A stretch of 64,000 bases of DNA from Rotaria socialis. Lineage: Eukaryota; Rotifera; Eurotatoria; Philodinida; Philodinidae. The position numbers and the translations under genes are program-made. The notes beneath the pieces were generated by a model. It was not told where the DNA came from, did no database searches, and worked only from the letters and a program-made list of their open reading frames with translations. The DNA is taken from contig CAJNYU010001673.1 of NCBI GenBank assembly GCA_905331475.1, positions 43,238 through 107,237 of the forward strand, read 5' to 3'. This document shows, in pieces, positions 24,563-35,688 of the stretch (position 1 is the stretch's first letter; each line of letters begins with the position of its first letter).

Positions 24563-24779
24563 TGAAAAGAAGAGCTTAACCAACATTTATTTGTCTACTC
24601 AACGTGGTTCAAACTATCGAATCAGTTTTAGCATGCAAGATGTAAATAAATTAGAGTTCGACTTACTTCACCGGGCGCATAGTAAAAAATGCCACAATCA
24701 ATTTCACCATATTCTGACTTATGCAGATGATTTTCTTAAAACAGAAGGCAACTATACTGAACAAATGAGAGAGAATTGA
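24563..24779 (+). CDS. Possible coding exon or gene fragment, unknown
   Basis: After the acceptor-like ATATTGTAG at about 24554-24562, a frame of about 71 codons stays open to TGA 24777-24779. It reads as protein-like, mixed charged and polar (for example LSTQRGSNYRISFSMQDVNK, later YADDFLKTEGNYTEQ), rather than the Lys/Asn/Ile/Phe-rich noise of nearby frames. No donor exon upstream and no family were recognised. It may be a last exon or a remnant. Confidence 0.25.
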
Positions 24780-26286
24780 AGTATCCAACGTCTGCTAATC
24801 CGTACTATATATTCTCCATTAAGAAAGTTTATTTGAACAGCTTAGAGCCCTATGAAAACAAATGTGAACTGCGACTGATTATACTTTCCTTAGTTCATGA
24901 GAAGAAAACTTATTCTAATGCAAAAAAAACTACTTTGTTAGAGATTTTTACTTCCATAGACAACAGCATCATGTGCTACACTTTCAATTTGTTTGAGGTT
25001 GAGAATAACAACAACATATTCTGCATTTTGACGCTTGATTATTCTTCTCTCTAGGCCAATATTCCACTGTATGTATGATGTAACAATACCGCTTATATAA
25101 GATTTGCTTCCATACATACACGCAAAAGTTCCAGTAGCCAACATACATACAAACTCAACAGATAATTTGCATGCTACGTAAAACTAATTACATATGTTAA
25201 TGTGCCGTAGCTAACGATTATTGTTTTGTTTTTCACTTGAAAGAAATCTATATCAATATTTATTTATTTTACTCTTCAAACTCTATTAGAATTTCTCATC
25301 AAATTTATGAAGGTAGTTGACAGAAACAATAATAAACTGTTCTAGTTGTTGTTAAGAATAATATAAATTCAACATTGCCCAATGAAAAAGGTTTTCTTAT
25401 AGTATCCAAAACAACTTGTGTGCGCGTTCAAGTTTTTCTTTTTTTATCGTTCATATGAAAATCGACAGAAAGCAGCAAAGGCTTTTCAGTTGATGAGAAA
25501 CGTAAAAAATGTTTTTGGATACGGAGACCTCAACTCATATTGGTGCGGAATTTAGTCGTCTCTATCGTCAATTTTATATCGTTCAATTATTTCTGAACTC
25601 CTGTAAGGTCTACAAAAGCCAAACTTTATTGTAGAATTTATTCGACGTAGAGTGCTAACATTGATTTTGTCGATATGGAATAAAATCTTAGTCCGTTATG
25701 CTACAGGTAATATAATTTTTAAAATATTTAAAATTATACATTACCAGAAGTCAACGTGAATATCGCCTTGGAGATTATAGCTAGTAGTTGCTATTGTATT
25801 CCATAGTTTATTTTTTTATTACACTTGAAAACACAATATTGACCCTGATAAAATTACAATGAAAATTTTCATCGAATAGCTATTGAAAACAATTGATAAA
25901 AGAATTGACAGCTAAATCACTATTCTAATATGAATGAAGTATATATAATTCAAGGAAGAGTTGATTTTGTTGTCATAAAGTGAGAAGAATGTGTAAAAAT
26001 CAATGAAATACAATTCTATATTCCCCATTTAGTACCACTAGATGAATATGTAAGTTTTCATGGGAAAGAATAAACATTTAAAGAAAGACATATTAAAAGA
26101 TATCCTATGCTATACATCTGAGGACTCCAGCCTCTCAAGTTTCACAAACCATAATGTCAAGAGACCATGAAAAATTCGGTATATTTATTATGTAAACAAT
26201 AAAATCATATTATTTAGTGCATTCTGCAAATGAATCTTTCCGTTTTCGATAATATTGTCACTAAAATACTTCGCACGATGGCTGCC
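24780..26286. other. Intergenic, nothing identified
   Basis: AT-rich, no supported gene. Includes the 3' flank of the minus-strand gene ending at 26287. Confidence 0.45.
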
Positions 26287-27612
26287 TTAAAATTTATTCT
26301 CCAAAAGATCCAATGGTATTGAATGGTTGAAGATGGGAAAAATCTCGTTATTGTCAGATGAAGGAGACTGCATATCACATAACGATTGCGTTTGAGAACT
26401 TTTTGTTGATGCTGATAGTGGAAATGGAGATGTTCCAATCGCCCTAAAATATAGCAGAGAAAAACGACAAATTAAAATTGAATTTATTCACAGCATCGAC
26501 TAGAAAGATGATATTCGACACAATTATCATAAAACGTAGCCCGTGAGTAAATTTCATGTGAAATTAACATTGTGACTAATAATTGGTCTATGAAGAAAGA
26601 GTTCCGACTCAGTAAAAATGAGCAGTATATATAATAATTTATGCTTTCGTACAAAGTATTCTCTTCATCAAAAACATTGAATGAAGGACAAATAGTAGCA
26701 ATTAAATTGAGAACTGACCAATGAAGGAAAGAGAATTCTTACAGCACCACTGTATTAAACTGCAACACACTGACATTACTAATCGAGGATAAAATCTAAT
26801 ACGAATTATTCAAGATAATCTACCGTGTTTTATTTGTTTTTTTCGAACGCTGAGGTGGCCAATCAAGATAAGGATTTCTATCAAAAATGCTTGATCCAGT
26901 TTTCGAATCTTTTCTTCCTAATCTATGCCATTCTGTCATTGTTGCAGTCTGCGGACGACAATTATCAGGATAATATTCAAAACCATTCTTAATAAAATCC
27001 TACTTTCAGAAAAAAATGTAAAATCGGAGCGTCAGAGGTCGATAAAAATAGGAACTCACTTTTCTAGTCCATCTAGTGAAATCAGGAAGGCGTATGCCTG
27101 AAGTTACACGACTCTCTCTTGCCTCCTGAAGAATGAATAGTAATCAGTGATAAATTATCGATTACAATTTAGAGCACTTCAATAATTACTTTTGCGCTTT
27201 GAATCCGTCGTTGTTTTTGTTGCTTTTCCTGTTCGCTCCACTTTTTATGAAGTTTTATATGTTGTTGGTACAATTCACTATAAACAATCACCAGAAAGCC
27301 TATAACTAAAGTAAGCGATGTATACAATCACCAAACTCACTCTCGAGCCATATATTGAGATTTCAATGCTGCAGCATTTTCTCTTCTTTCAGCTATGGCA
27401 ATATTTTCTTGATAAACTGTTTCTGGATAAACTTCATTGTCCTTAGTAATCTTAAAAGAAAAACAGGCGGTTTAGATGACCATTAATACCATTGTATACA
27501 TGCTCACCAAACCGAAATTTCGTAGTTGTTTCAATCGTTGTTCATCTTGAAAATAAATTTTCAAGTATGGATCTGTGAAACTCGAGTATGGTCTATAAGT
27601 AGAAGTCGTCAT
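26287..27612 (-). CDS. Unknown 233-aa charged protein, six exons
   Basis: Exons on the minus strand: 27612-27508, 27450-27341, 27277-27190, 27125-27060, 26999-26824, 26443-26287. All have GT-AG borders and matching phases. The protein starts MTTSTYRPYSSFTDPYL, has a long charged helical middle (about 45-95, rich in Glu, Gln, Lys, Arg), then WHRLGRKD and RNPYLDWPP, and a Ser-rich tail. Its size and layout resemble small ciliary or microtubule-associated proteins, but that is only an impression and no family is recognised. An acceptor-like CTTTCAG directly abuts the ATG, and the gene lies 177 bp downstream of the TPR gene on the same strand, suggesting trans-splicing from a shared transcript. 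Intron 5 is 380 bp, the others 45-65 bp. Confidence 0.75.
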
Positions 27613-27788
27613 CTGAAAGCATAAGTCAAGCATAATTTATCAAAATGAAAAGATTCAAAAGAGGGCAAGCTGTTCGAATAGTTGCTAAGTGAAACGAACT
27701 TGAAAGGAGCATCTCATGAAAGTTTTTCAAATAGGAAAATAAAGCGTACAACAGTTGTTCTTCGAAGAAGCTACTGTAGTCACTTATG

Positions 27789-29729
27789 TCATTTTTGTAA
27801 TATATATTGTAGACGTTCTGCTTCTTCTTTTGTTCCATTACGATTTGGGTAAACGTCAGATTTTGATCCAGGTCGAACATAAACTTCTTTATCTTTAGTA
27901 GTAATTCCAGGCTCATGATAGAAGCCATCCAGTGTCCATTCTTTATTCTGAGTTTTAATTAAGATTTTTCGATCTCTAAAAAGAGATTTAACATTTTTGT
28001 TCTGTCTTTCACTTTGTTCTTTAGGTATACAAACAGCATCGATCAACTTTTGGAACAATGGTTCCTGTTCCTCATCAGTCGATATCGGATACTTTTGTTT
28101 CGGTGCCTCATCAGTCGAATTTTCATCCATCTGCTTGAGTTCAACTTTTATCCAATTTGAGTTCTGACGTCTATTTTCATCATTGATCAAGTTCTGATCC
28201 ATTTGCTTTTTCACTTCGTCAACACTGTCTAGCTGTAGCAATGATTCTAACACGAGTGCTACAGCATACTCACCAATCTCTCTCGCTTGCTTGATATATG
28301 CTTCTTCTTTAAGTACATGTACAGCTGGCTTTTTCGAAACCCACCAGTTCGGCTTAGTAAAACAGTCAGACCATTTCGCTGGAGGCGCTTGGTCGACAGG
28401 CTGTAGTTCTGTTTCTAGAGGAATCAACTGTAAAAGCAATGGTTCATAAATTTCGGTCAACGCTTCTGCAACACGTTGAGATGTATCCCATAGCTCTTGT
28501 GTACTTCCCAGATTAGCTATTCTGCTCATAGTATTCTTCTGTTGCTTATAATCAACGCGTTCAAGAAGCGTAGCGATTGGTTGTGCGATGATACTGAGCG
28601 GTTCTCCTACACATGGTAAAATAGAAATAGCTTGCCCAACTAGTGTCACAGCTTCAGCGTATCCTGCAAGTTTTCCGCCAGTTGGTGTGACCAGCTTGCT
28701 TGCAACAGTTTTACAAGCTGTGAAGATTTCTTCAAGCTTGAAATAGATGCTACAATAGTAGATTTTCAAATTTGCATTAGCTGAGAACTTTTTCATTGCT
28801 TGTTTGTGTTTATCTACTGTTAGAATGGCAATTTTTGCAAGATTTATATTAAGTATAATAGTTTGAAGTATCACTGGATCAGATACTGTATCTGCTTGGT
28901 TTTGAAGATCTTCAATTTGCTGTTGAAATAATACTGGCTCATCTAAAAGCTTATTGAAGCTCTGCATGGCACTAATGCTGTTACCACTCTCATCTTCTTT
29001 TATACCATTTAATAGAATTCCAACTGGAGTATAACGATCCATTGTCAATGTCCAAGATTTAGGGATTGAAGTATCATTCATTTTTTTCGGTGGTTTGATT
29101 TGCTCAATAAATGCAGCTGTATGGCTTACTGCTTCATCATAGTCTTTTAGAGCTCCTTTTTGATCATCCATTTTAGCCTTCACACGAGCACGACAACTTA
29201 AACAATAAGGTTTGACTTGTTCATTTGTGCTTTTAAGAGCATTATCAAAATCTGACAATGCTTCAAGATATCGTTCTAATTTATCATTACAGATACCGCG
29301 ATTCAATAAGCCTGGATATTGATTTTCTTCAGTCGTATTCTCAATGAATTTGGTGTAATATTTTACAGCTTCTTCTAGTTGATCACCATTTTGACATGCA
29401 AATGCATATTTAAAGTAATAATGATTAGTATTTTCTTTGTTGTCAGTATTACTATTCTGGATTGCTGCCTTCAGAGCTTCGATAGCATCTCCATACTGCC
29501 GCTTTTCTAAGTATACCAATCCAAGATAATAGAATGCTTCACTATTTGATGGTTGTAAATGTGTGGCATGTTTGAGATTAGTTATAGCATCGGAATAATT
29601 ACCGTTTCGTGCATAGGAACGACCTGAACTGATGTATTTCAGAGTCTCCTCGTCTTCGGTTCCAATGCCGTTTGAAGTATTGGTGTTTGGAACACTCGCT
29701 ACAGGTATGCCAATCAAAGTCTCAGTCAT
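27789..29729 (-). CDS. TPR protein with an unrecognised helical C-terminal half
   Basis: An intronless 646-residue protein. Residues about 30-205 are tetratricopeptide repeats (SYARNGNYSDAITNLKHATH, LGLVYLEKRQYGDAIEALK, then DQLEEAVKYY, ERYLEALSDF, GALKDYDEAV), a protein-binding scaffold. Residues about 310-460 are predicted helical and include a hydrophobic, Gly/Pro-bearing stretch (VGQAISILPCVGEPLSIIAQ, about 365-385). The rest is charged and ends with a short segment starting WTLDGFYHEPG (about residue 598). I know no family with this combination. TTTTTTCTAG ends 2 nt before the ATG, a candidate trans-splice site. It may head a two-gene operon with the 233-aa gene. Function unknown; the TPR call is firm. 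Confidence 0.85.
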   Translation of the reverse strand: MTETLIGIPVASVPNTNTSNGIGTEDEETLKYISSGRSYARNGNYSDAITNLKHATHLQPSNSEAFYYLGLVYLEKRQYGDAIEALKAAIQNSNTDNKENTNHYYFKYAFACQNGDQLEEAVKYYTKFIENTTEENQYPGLLNRGICNDKLERYLEALSDFDNALKSTNEQVKPYCLSCRARVKAKMDDQKGALKDYDEAVSHTAAFIEQIKPPKKMNDTSIPKSWTLTMDRYTPVGILLNGIKEDESGNSISAMQSFNKLLDEPVLFQQQIEDLQNQADTVSDPVILQTIILNINLAKIAILTVDKHKQAMKKFSANANLKIYYCSIYFKLEEIFTACKTVASKLVTPTGGKLAGYAEAVTLVGQAISILPCVGEPLSIIAQPIATLLERVDYKQQKNTMSRIANLGSTQELWDTSQRVAEALTEIYEPLLLQLIPLETELQPVDQAPPAKWSDCFTKPNWWVSKKPAVHVLKEEAYIKQAREIGEYAVALVLESLLQLDSVDEVKKQMDQNLINDENRRQNSNWIKVELKQMDENSTDEAPKQKYPISTDEEQEPLFQKLIDAVCIPKEQSERQNKNVKSLFRDRKILIKTQNKEWTLDGFYHEPGITTKDKEVYVRPGSKSDVYPNRNGTKEEAERLQYILQK

Positions 29730-30818
29730 GACTAGAAAAAATGAAGAAAAAAATGAAATCTCCCCCTAGAGATCAATTTTATTCACAGTCAGCAAGAAAA
29801 TCATATTGCTTCCTATTTTTATAGACAATGAGCAGATAAATATTATAGAATTTAATAAACAATTTGATGAGAAAAAAATAAAACAGCAATTCAGATTATT
29901 CGGTGTAATATTATCTATGGCTGAAAGGAGGAAAAACGTATGTTATGTATTGTATCGTTTTATGAATAGGTCGATAGAAAAGAAGTATCTTTAACAGTGG
30001 GGACGGTTAAGCCTGTATTCTATGTGTTTCGTAGCCTCTTCATCTAAGCACCTACTCGGATGTTATCGGTTTTATTTGTATTCAGTAAAACCTGGCATAC
30101 TGCATTTGATACTGCAGAGCTATCATCGACATACATTTAGATAAACGAGTATTTTATTCTACCAAAACTGCCGATCTTTAGTTTAAAGTTTTGTAAATTG
30201 TATGAAATAGTGAATCTTCATGGTAGGTTGTTTTGTTGGCATCGCTATAAAAGCTTAAGGTGGTATTTTACCATGGATTTATCGAAACGTTTTACATTAG
30301 AACATGTTTTAACAAGTATTCTTATTTTCAAAGTAGGACTCGAAATCGTATATGTTTCGCTGAAATATTTATCTTATAGTATGTAGGGCTCTTGAGAAAA
30401 TTTTTATATTCATCAATTCATTCTAAAAATGACTGATAAAAACGATAATCAACCAGGCACAGAACATAATATTGATCTAAAATTTTCACTATCAAATAAT
30501 ACTCATATTATTTTGCACTGATTACGAATGGTTTGTTTTAACATGTTTCTACGCGAGTGTATCCGGATAAGTAATCATATCTCTAGTATTGGATATAATG
30601 CTCACACAAACGCTTCAGTTTCTGCTAGTGGTTTTCATGTTGTACTTAGCAACTGTATATTTTTGTAATAGCATATACCGCAAAGCGAGTCGACGCAAGA
30701 TTTATGCTTTGTGTGCTTTTTTTCGATGTCCAAGGGAACCATTTCGACAATCAGATTCGACAGTATTCCGATTGAATTTTATGTAAATTTCTATAGAACC
30801 GATGAATTCCTATAGGAT
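29730..30818. other. Intergenic, nothing identified
   Basis: Upstream region of the TPR gene. Only short, unsupported open frames. Confidence 0.45.
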
Positions 30819-31076
30819 CCAGGCTGTGGGCCGGCACTCGGATCTCTAGTATTATAATCCGATCATGTATTACTCTCGGAACCGGCGGAACCCATATCAG
30901 GGCTCTAACTGACCTCTAGTGTTGGCTCCAGATGCAAAGCAGTATGCGAGCAATAAAATATGAATTTCACGCCTGACCCGTTTGTAGTTCCTCAACCCGA
31001 AACCCTATCCGATTTCGTCGACTCGTCGAATCTTGTAAGATCCAATCGGATTCTGTATTGGATTAGTTCACCTGGG
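30819..31076. repeat. Foldback element with CCAGG ends (copy 3, same family as copy 1)
   Basis: Begins CCAGGCTGTGGGCC and ends GGATTAGTTCACCTGGG. The terminal 38 bases match those of the 3166-3507 element closely, and the interior again carries GGATC/GATCC and TCCGAT motifs. It is shorter (about 258 bp against 342). Confidence 0.6.
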
Positions 31077-31579
31077 CGCACTCAAAACTATTATTTTAAA
31101 CCATACTCGTTTAATTTAAATATATATCGATAAACGATTTAAAATATCGAATTGTGTAATGTAAAACAAGTTGCTATGGTCGAATAGGCGAAAACAGAAG
31201 CCGAGAACTTCGACAGCACAGCACTATACTAAACATGTGATGAGGTACGATAAGAACATTTCGCGAAAAGACTGGTATTTTAATAAGATTCTTCATTGTG
31301 TGCTGAAATTCTTCGTTTTAAACCAGGAATATGGAGCTTTCTCGAAACATACTGCTCCATCAATAGATATCTTAACTAAATAAAGCCTCAACTTAGTATA
31401 GCATACGTCTAGTTTCAACGCTTTACATGTCGCTGATAAGAAAAAAGAACTTGGAAAAATACAGTAAAAAAAAACAAATTATTCTCTCTACCGAAGGAGA
31501 GGGTATTACGAAAAACCAGTTAAATGCGTTCGCTCGTTCGCACTGAACAAAAAAATATTTTTTTGCCCTATTTCATCAA
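31077..31579. other. Intergenic, nothing identified
   Basis: AT-rich, no supported gene. Confidence 0.4.
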
Positions 31580-32025
31580 AATGCGCTAAAACCTTTCTCT
31601 GGCAGTTTCTGGGGTCAGAGAATCCGAATCCTATGTTAGTTTTTTTGAAGTTTTGCTTTTTGCTTTTTTAGAAGAGAGAAAGACTTTTTAGAAAAAAGAA
31701 AAGTTTCTTATAAGGGTTGATCAAAGGTTTTTGAGATCGAGGAACTCGAATCCGGTGTCAGAGTTTCAGAAATGTTTAATCCTCAATTTTTTTTATGAAA
31801 AAAATAGTTTTTTTAAGAAAGTATTTTTTCATAACGTTTGACGAAAGGTTTTCGTGGTCGAAGAACTCGAGTCGGAGGTCAGGTTTTTGAAGCTTCGCTT
31901 TTTATTTTTTTTAGTGAAAGAGTGTCATTTTTAGGAAAAAACGATTTTATATAAGGTTTGACCAAAAGGTTTTGGGGCGGATTTATTACTAGATTTCAGG
32001 TGTAGTTTTTCAAAAACATTTTGCC
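31580..32025. repeat. Diverged tandem repeat, about 120-bp unit, 3-4 copies
   Basis: Successive blocks each begin near GGTTTGACxAAAGGTTTT, continue with GGTCGAGGAACTCGAATCxG and GTCAG, then GTTTTTxGAAG, a T-rich run and an A/T-rich tail (AAAAAAGAAAAG..TATAAG). Copies start near 31580, 31715, 31837 and 31956. Divergence between copies is clear to the eye. No coding frame persists through the units. Confidence 0.65.
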
Positions 32026-32273
32026 ATCGTTTTAATAAACATAGAGGGTTGCACAGAATGAACACATGAGTTTTTGAAAAAGTAAAACTGAGTGACTAGC
32101 AACTGACGAGTGACAGGTATTTCGACAGCATTTAGGAGTAGCACAACGACGTTATTAGTGGTTATGATCCTAAACAAATAAATAAAGTTGATTCAAATAA
32201 GATAAAGGCTTTCGCTGGATTGAATATTATACTTTTAATGATCTTTCATAGATCAGGCAAGTTTATAATGCAC

Positions 32274-32561
32274 TACACTGGGAAAAAAATAGCACCATAC
32301 GGAACCATTTTTGAAACGAATTCTAAACCCTCGAAAAGGTTTCGTAAAAGCCCAAGATAGTCTCAAAATTCGTATCAAGAGTCCAGGAAACTTTTACGAA
32401 GGCTTTGTGGAAAACCTACGAAACCTAAAAAAGGTTCAGAATTCGTTTCAAATCTCGAAACCCTTTTTAAGTTTCGTAGTGCCTGCGAAACCACTTTAAA
32501 GTTCAGTAAGAAAATTCGAAACTTTCTTGGTTCCGTGTGGTGCTATTTTTTTTTCAGTGTA
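32274..32561. mobile_element. Tc1/mariner-type MITE, 284 bp
   Basis: The element 32276-32559 is flanked by TA on both sides (32274-32275, 32560-32561). Terminal inverted repeats of about 32 bp begin CACTGGGAAAAAAATAGCAC on the left, and the right end read inward is CACTGAAAAAAAAATAGCAC, both continuing to GGAACCA with few mismatches. The interior consists of inverted GAAACC/GGTTTC motifs. It has no transposase. TA target duplication and CACTG ends fit a Tc1/mariner-mobilised element. The short open frame inside is not a gene. Confidence 0.85.
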
Positions 32562-32562
32562 G

Positions 32563-34231
32563 GAGCTGCTTAGATCGTCGCATTTTCGTGATAAGAATTC
32601 TTTGTCAGGAAATTTGTTACGGATACCATTCGATGATGTTTATAGTGGTAGATGCATCAAATGTTTATTTGAGATCTTATTACGAATAAACTGGACATCT
32701 TGTGGTGAAATTGGTTCTCAATTTGGCAACGACTAGCCGCTCACCTGCGCTAAGACGTTGAAGACTTTTTCAAAGTCTTCAGTTTATTCTTGATATGTCA
32801 ACTTTTATTGTAGTACGAAAAATTTTCTCAAACTTAACCGCTAGAATTCTAGATTAGCGCATCTAGGAACGTACGCAAACTGTATATAAGTACTCGGGAA
32901 TCTTGCCTTATTCTTCTCTAAATTGTGAGGAATTTATCGCATACGTAGATGAAACTAAGTTAAAATAGTCTCACACCTGTTGTTTTCGGGTTTCTTGGAA
33001 ATTCTCTTTGTTTTCATCTAATAATTATAGAATGAAGCGCGACTTTCAATCAAACATGCAGTGTGCCGAAGACAGATCGTGAAATAATAGCTCAAATCGT
33101 GTGAAATATTTGAAATTTATATTTGTCGCATATATCTTAATAAGTTTAGTTTTTCCTGATTGCGAGTGGGTTTGATTCAAAACATGTAAGTGTTCGTTTT
33201 TTATATCTGCGAATCTGTACCCGGCAATGCATATATGCATTAGAGACCGAAAATGCACGGAAATAAAATGAACCCACATCAGTTTCAGCAAAAATCAGGA
33301 CAAAGGTAACCGAAATTGAGTTAGAAAAAGCCATTTTGATTTGATCTCTGATATACTCGTGCAGATTCATGTTAAATATCTAGTCCATAGACCAATTTGA
33401 GTTGTTACTTTACTAAAATGGAATATTTCGATCATAGATATCTTGAACGGGTCTTTTTCTTCACTCCGTTATCAAGCTGATAGAAAGTTTTCGGAGCATA
33501 GCTCGAGCTGTAGCAGATCGGATGCACTTAACTTCAATGTTGGCATGTAGTATTAGTAAGTAGTACTGAATGCCGTTTTCTTGGTGATACTATCAAGCAA
33601 GTTTTCTATCCCATGTCGCCTCTTTTTTTATCAACTGTGCCGCAGTTACGCGTAACTACATCTTAATTTTTCGTAATTACGGGTCGCAGTGTGATCACAG
33701 TTTCATCGTAATGAAACACATGAGATTTATGCTCAGTTATCAATCGTTTTTTCCATGAAAATCATTTCGACGCTATAAAATGTGAAGTCTCTTAGCTAGA
33801 TAGTTTTGAATAGCTACGTTCTACACGACTAAATTCTTTCAGTAGAGGATTGGCGACGCTAACGTCGCGTTACCTTGTTATTTCGTTGTTGAGGTTGGCG
33901 GTGTCACCCAACTGGTATCACCCAAAGGACTGAAAGATAACGTAAGCGAGAGTAGTAAAGAATGTGTGTGATTTTGTTGCTTTTCTTGTTGCAAAGGACT
34001 GCAGTGTGATTAACAAAAGAACATGTTACAAAATATATAGTTAGTTGAGTATGATAACTGTAAGATAAGGATTGAAGCAAATGTGAATGGATTCTTTTGA
34101 AAATAGATTTAGTAACTCTGTCATCCTCCGCCTCGTCCTCCTCCTCCTCAATTTAATCAAGAATCGTCGAAGAATATGATCAAGTTCTTATTGTTCTTTG
34201 AAATTTCATCTTTAAAACGAAAAGAATACAT
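32563..34231. other. Intergenic, nothing identified
   Basis: No supported gene. A CCTCCTCCTC-like stretch (about 34127-34148) lies near the 3' end of the minus-strand gene. Confidence 0.4.
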
Positions 34232-34999
34232 TCAGTGATAAACTATTGAAATATCAGCTTGATTCCACTTGGTTTCATTGTATGTATGTATCGTGTTGAT
34301 CTCATCACTTGTACAGCATGGCCCTGGAGGATAACCTCGAATGCTCGAAGCCATAAAGTCACCTCTAGCTGGAACAAAAACGTGAGATTCAAGTTCCAGA
34401 AGCCATTCGACCAATTGTGCATGAATCATGGATGAACCGCTTTTCAATGTTTCTTTTGTTTGAGCAATACTATCAAAACGATAAAAACCAAAATTGGAAC
34501 TGTTAACAGTTAAATTCAATTGTGGATCAAGTTGTGATGCTGTATATAAATCTTGACCCAATATGATCGAACCGTTGCTTGTTCGAATGAGATATTTTAC
34601 GTAGTCATTAGATATTGACAAAGATATGTTGATGCATCGATTCGTTGAAGAACTGATTGAGACATTCCCAGATTTCCAACCTAGAGCATCATTAGCGTAA
34701 GACCACCATTTATCTGTTTGAGGAACGTACGTCAGACCAATATCTAGACCAGCACCATTCAAACGATTGAAAACGCCAAGACTTAAGAAAAAACCATCAG
34801 TGATCAATGTTTCATTAGTGGGTATGATAATCATTGGCAAGCACTGTATCAGTGTCGTTGATGAAAACGAATATAAACATGATGTATCAACACGATACCA
34901 AGCACCAGTACCGCCACCATCCCAAGCTTGCATACAGGGCAATACATATGAATGAAAATTGCTAACGATTAGGATGAAATAGAAGACGATAGATTTCAT
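34232..34999 (-). CDS. Secreted protein of unknown function
   Basis: A 255-residue intronless open frame. Residues 1-21 form a signal peptide (IVFYFILIVSNFHSYVLPC). The mature part begins WDGGGTGAWYRVDTSC and has several potential N-glycosylation sites (for example NVSIS, NISLS, NGSII, NLTVNSS) and about seven cysteines. The pattern of Gly/Trp/Tyr and alternating hydrophobics suggests a beta-rich extracellular domain. I recognise no family. An acceptor-like TTTTTGATTTCAG lies 9 nt before the ATG. It is probably exported, and its job is unknown. The 189 bp before the WDR46 flank show no repeat. Confidence 0.7.
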   Translation of the reverse strand: MKSIVFYFILIVSNFHSYVLPCMQAWDGGGTGAWYRVDTSCLYSFSSTTLIQCLPMIIIPTNETLITDGFFLSLGVFNRLNGAGLDIGLTYVPQTDKWWSYANDALGWKSGNVSISSSTNRCINISLSISNDYVKYLIRTSNGSIILGQDLYTASQLDPQLNLTVNSSNFGFYRFDSIAQTKETLKSGSSMIHAQLVEWLLELESHVFVPARGDFMASSIRGYPPGPCCTSDEINTIHTYNETKWNQADISIVYH

Positions 35000-35688
35000 T
35001 TAACAACTCTGAAATCAAAAACATATGACAAGATATTTCAGTGAAAACAATGTTTCTTATTTTAAAATTTTTGATTTCTGCTGTAACATGATTTGAGAGT
35101 ATTATTTCAATTTATTCTTCGTGTAGAATTAAAATACGGCATTTGAACATGCGAAAGAATTATTCGAAACAAAATTTAGTGGTGCCTGTAGTGAAAATTT
35201 TTAACGTGGTTTTAGTCAAGATAAAACACTGGAGATATCATCTGATGTTTTATTTTAATGTTGATAACGATTGGACTAACAATTTCTATCGTTTATTTAT
35301 CGCCACCTAGGCAAATAATATACTATCTCGGAGCTTGTCGTCATCTCCTTTTTTGTTTTAGAAAGTTGTTAAGAAATAAATGTACACAAATATATTAGTT
35401 ATATACATTTGAACACTATATTTGGATCTAGTACGTGTTGGAAGAAAAGCAATGATAGAATAGAAACTTATGGATGCTTTGCAGTGATTTGAGCATATTT
35501 GATGAATATCCAAGACAGGTTTTTCTCCTACTAGATAGGTGCGCCATCTACAACTAAAATTTGATTGCTTGGTTCTACTTTCATGTTCAATGATTCATTC
35601 AGAATATGTATGTTCCTGCGATTTCAACTTACTGGCAAATATTATAAATCTTTTCGGTTTCAGAAAAAGTTGTTTGTTGTTTCTCAGA
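35000..35688. other. Shared upstream region of two divergent genes
   Basis: Lies between the minus-strand secreted gene and the plus-strand WDR46 gene, so it should hold both promoters. No motif was recognised. Confidence 0.4.

Noticed and set aside
32311..32499. 62-codon frame
   Set aside because: Inside the TA-flanked MITE and made of its GAAACC motifs.
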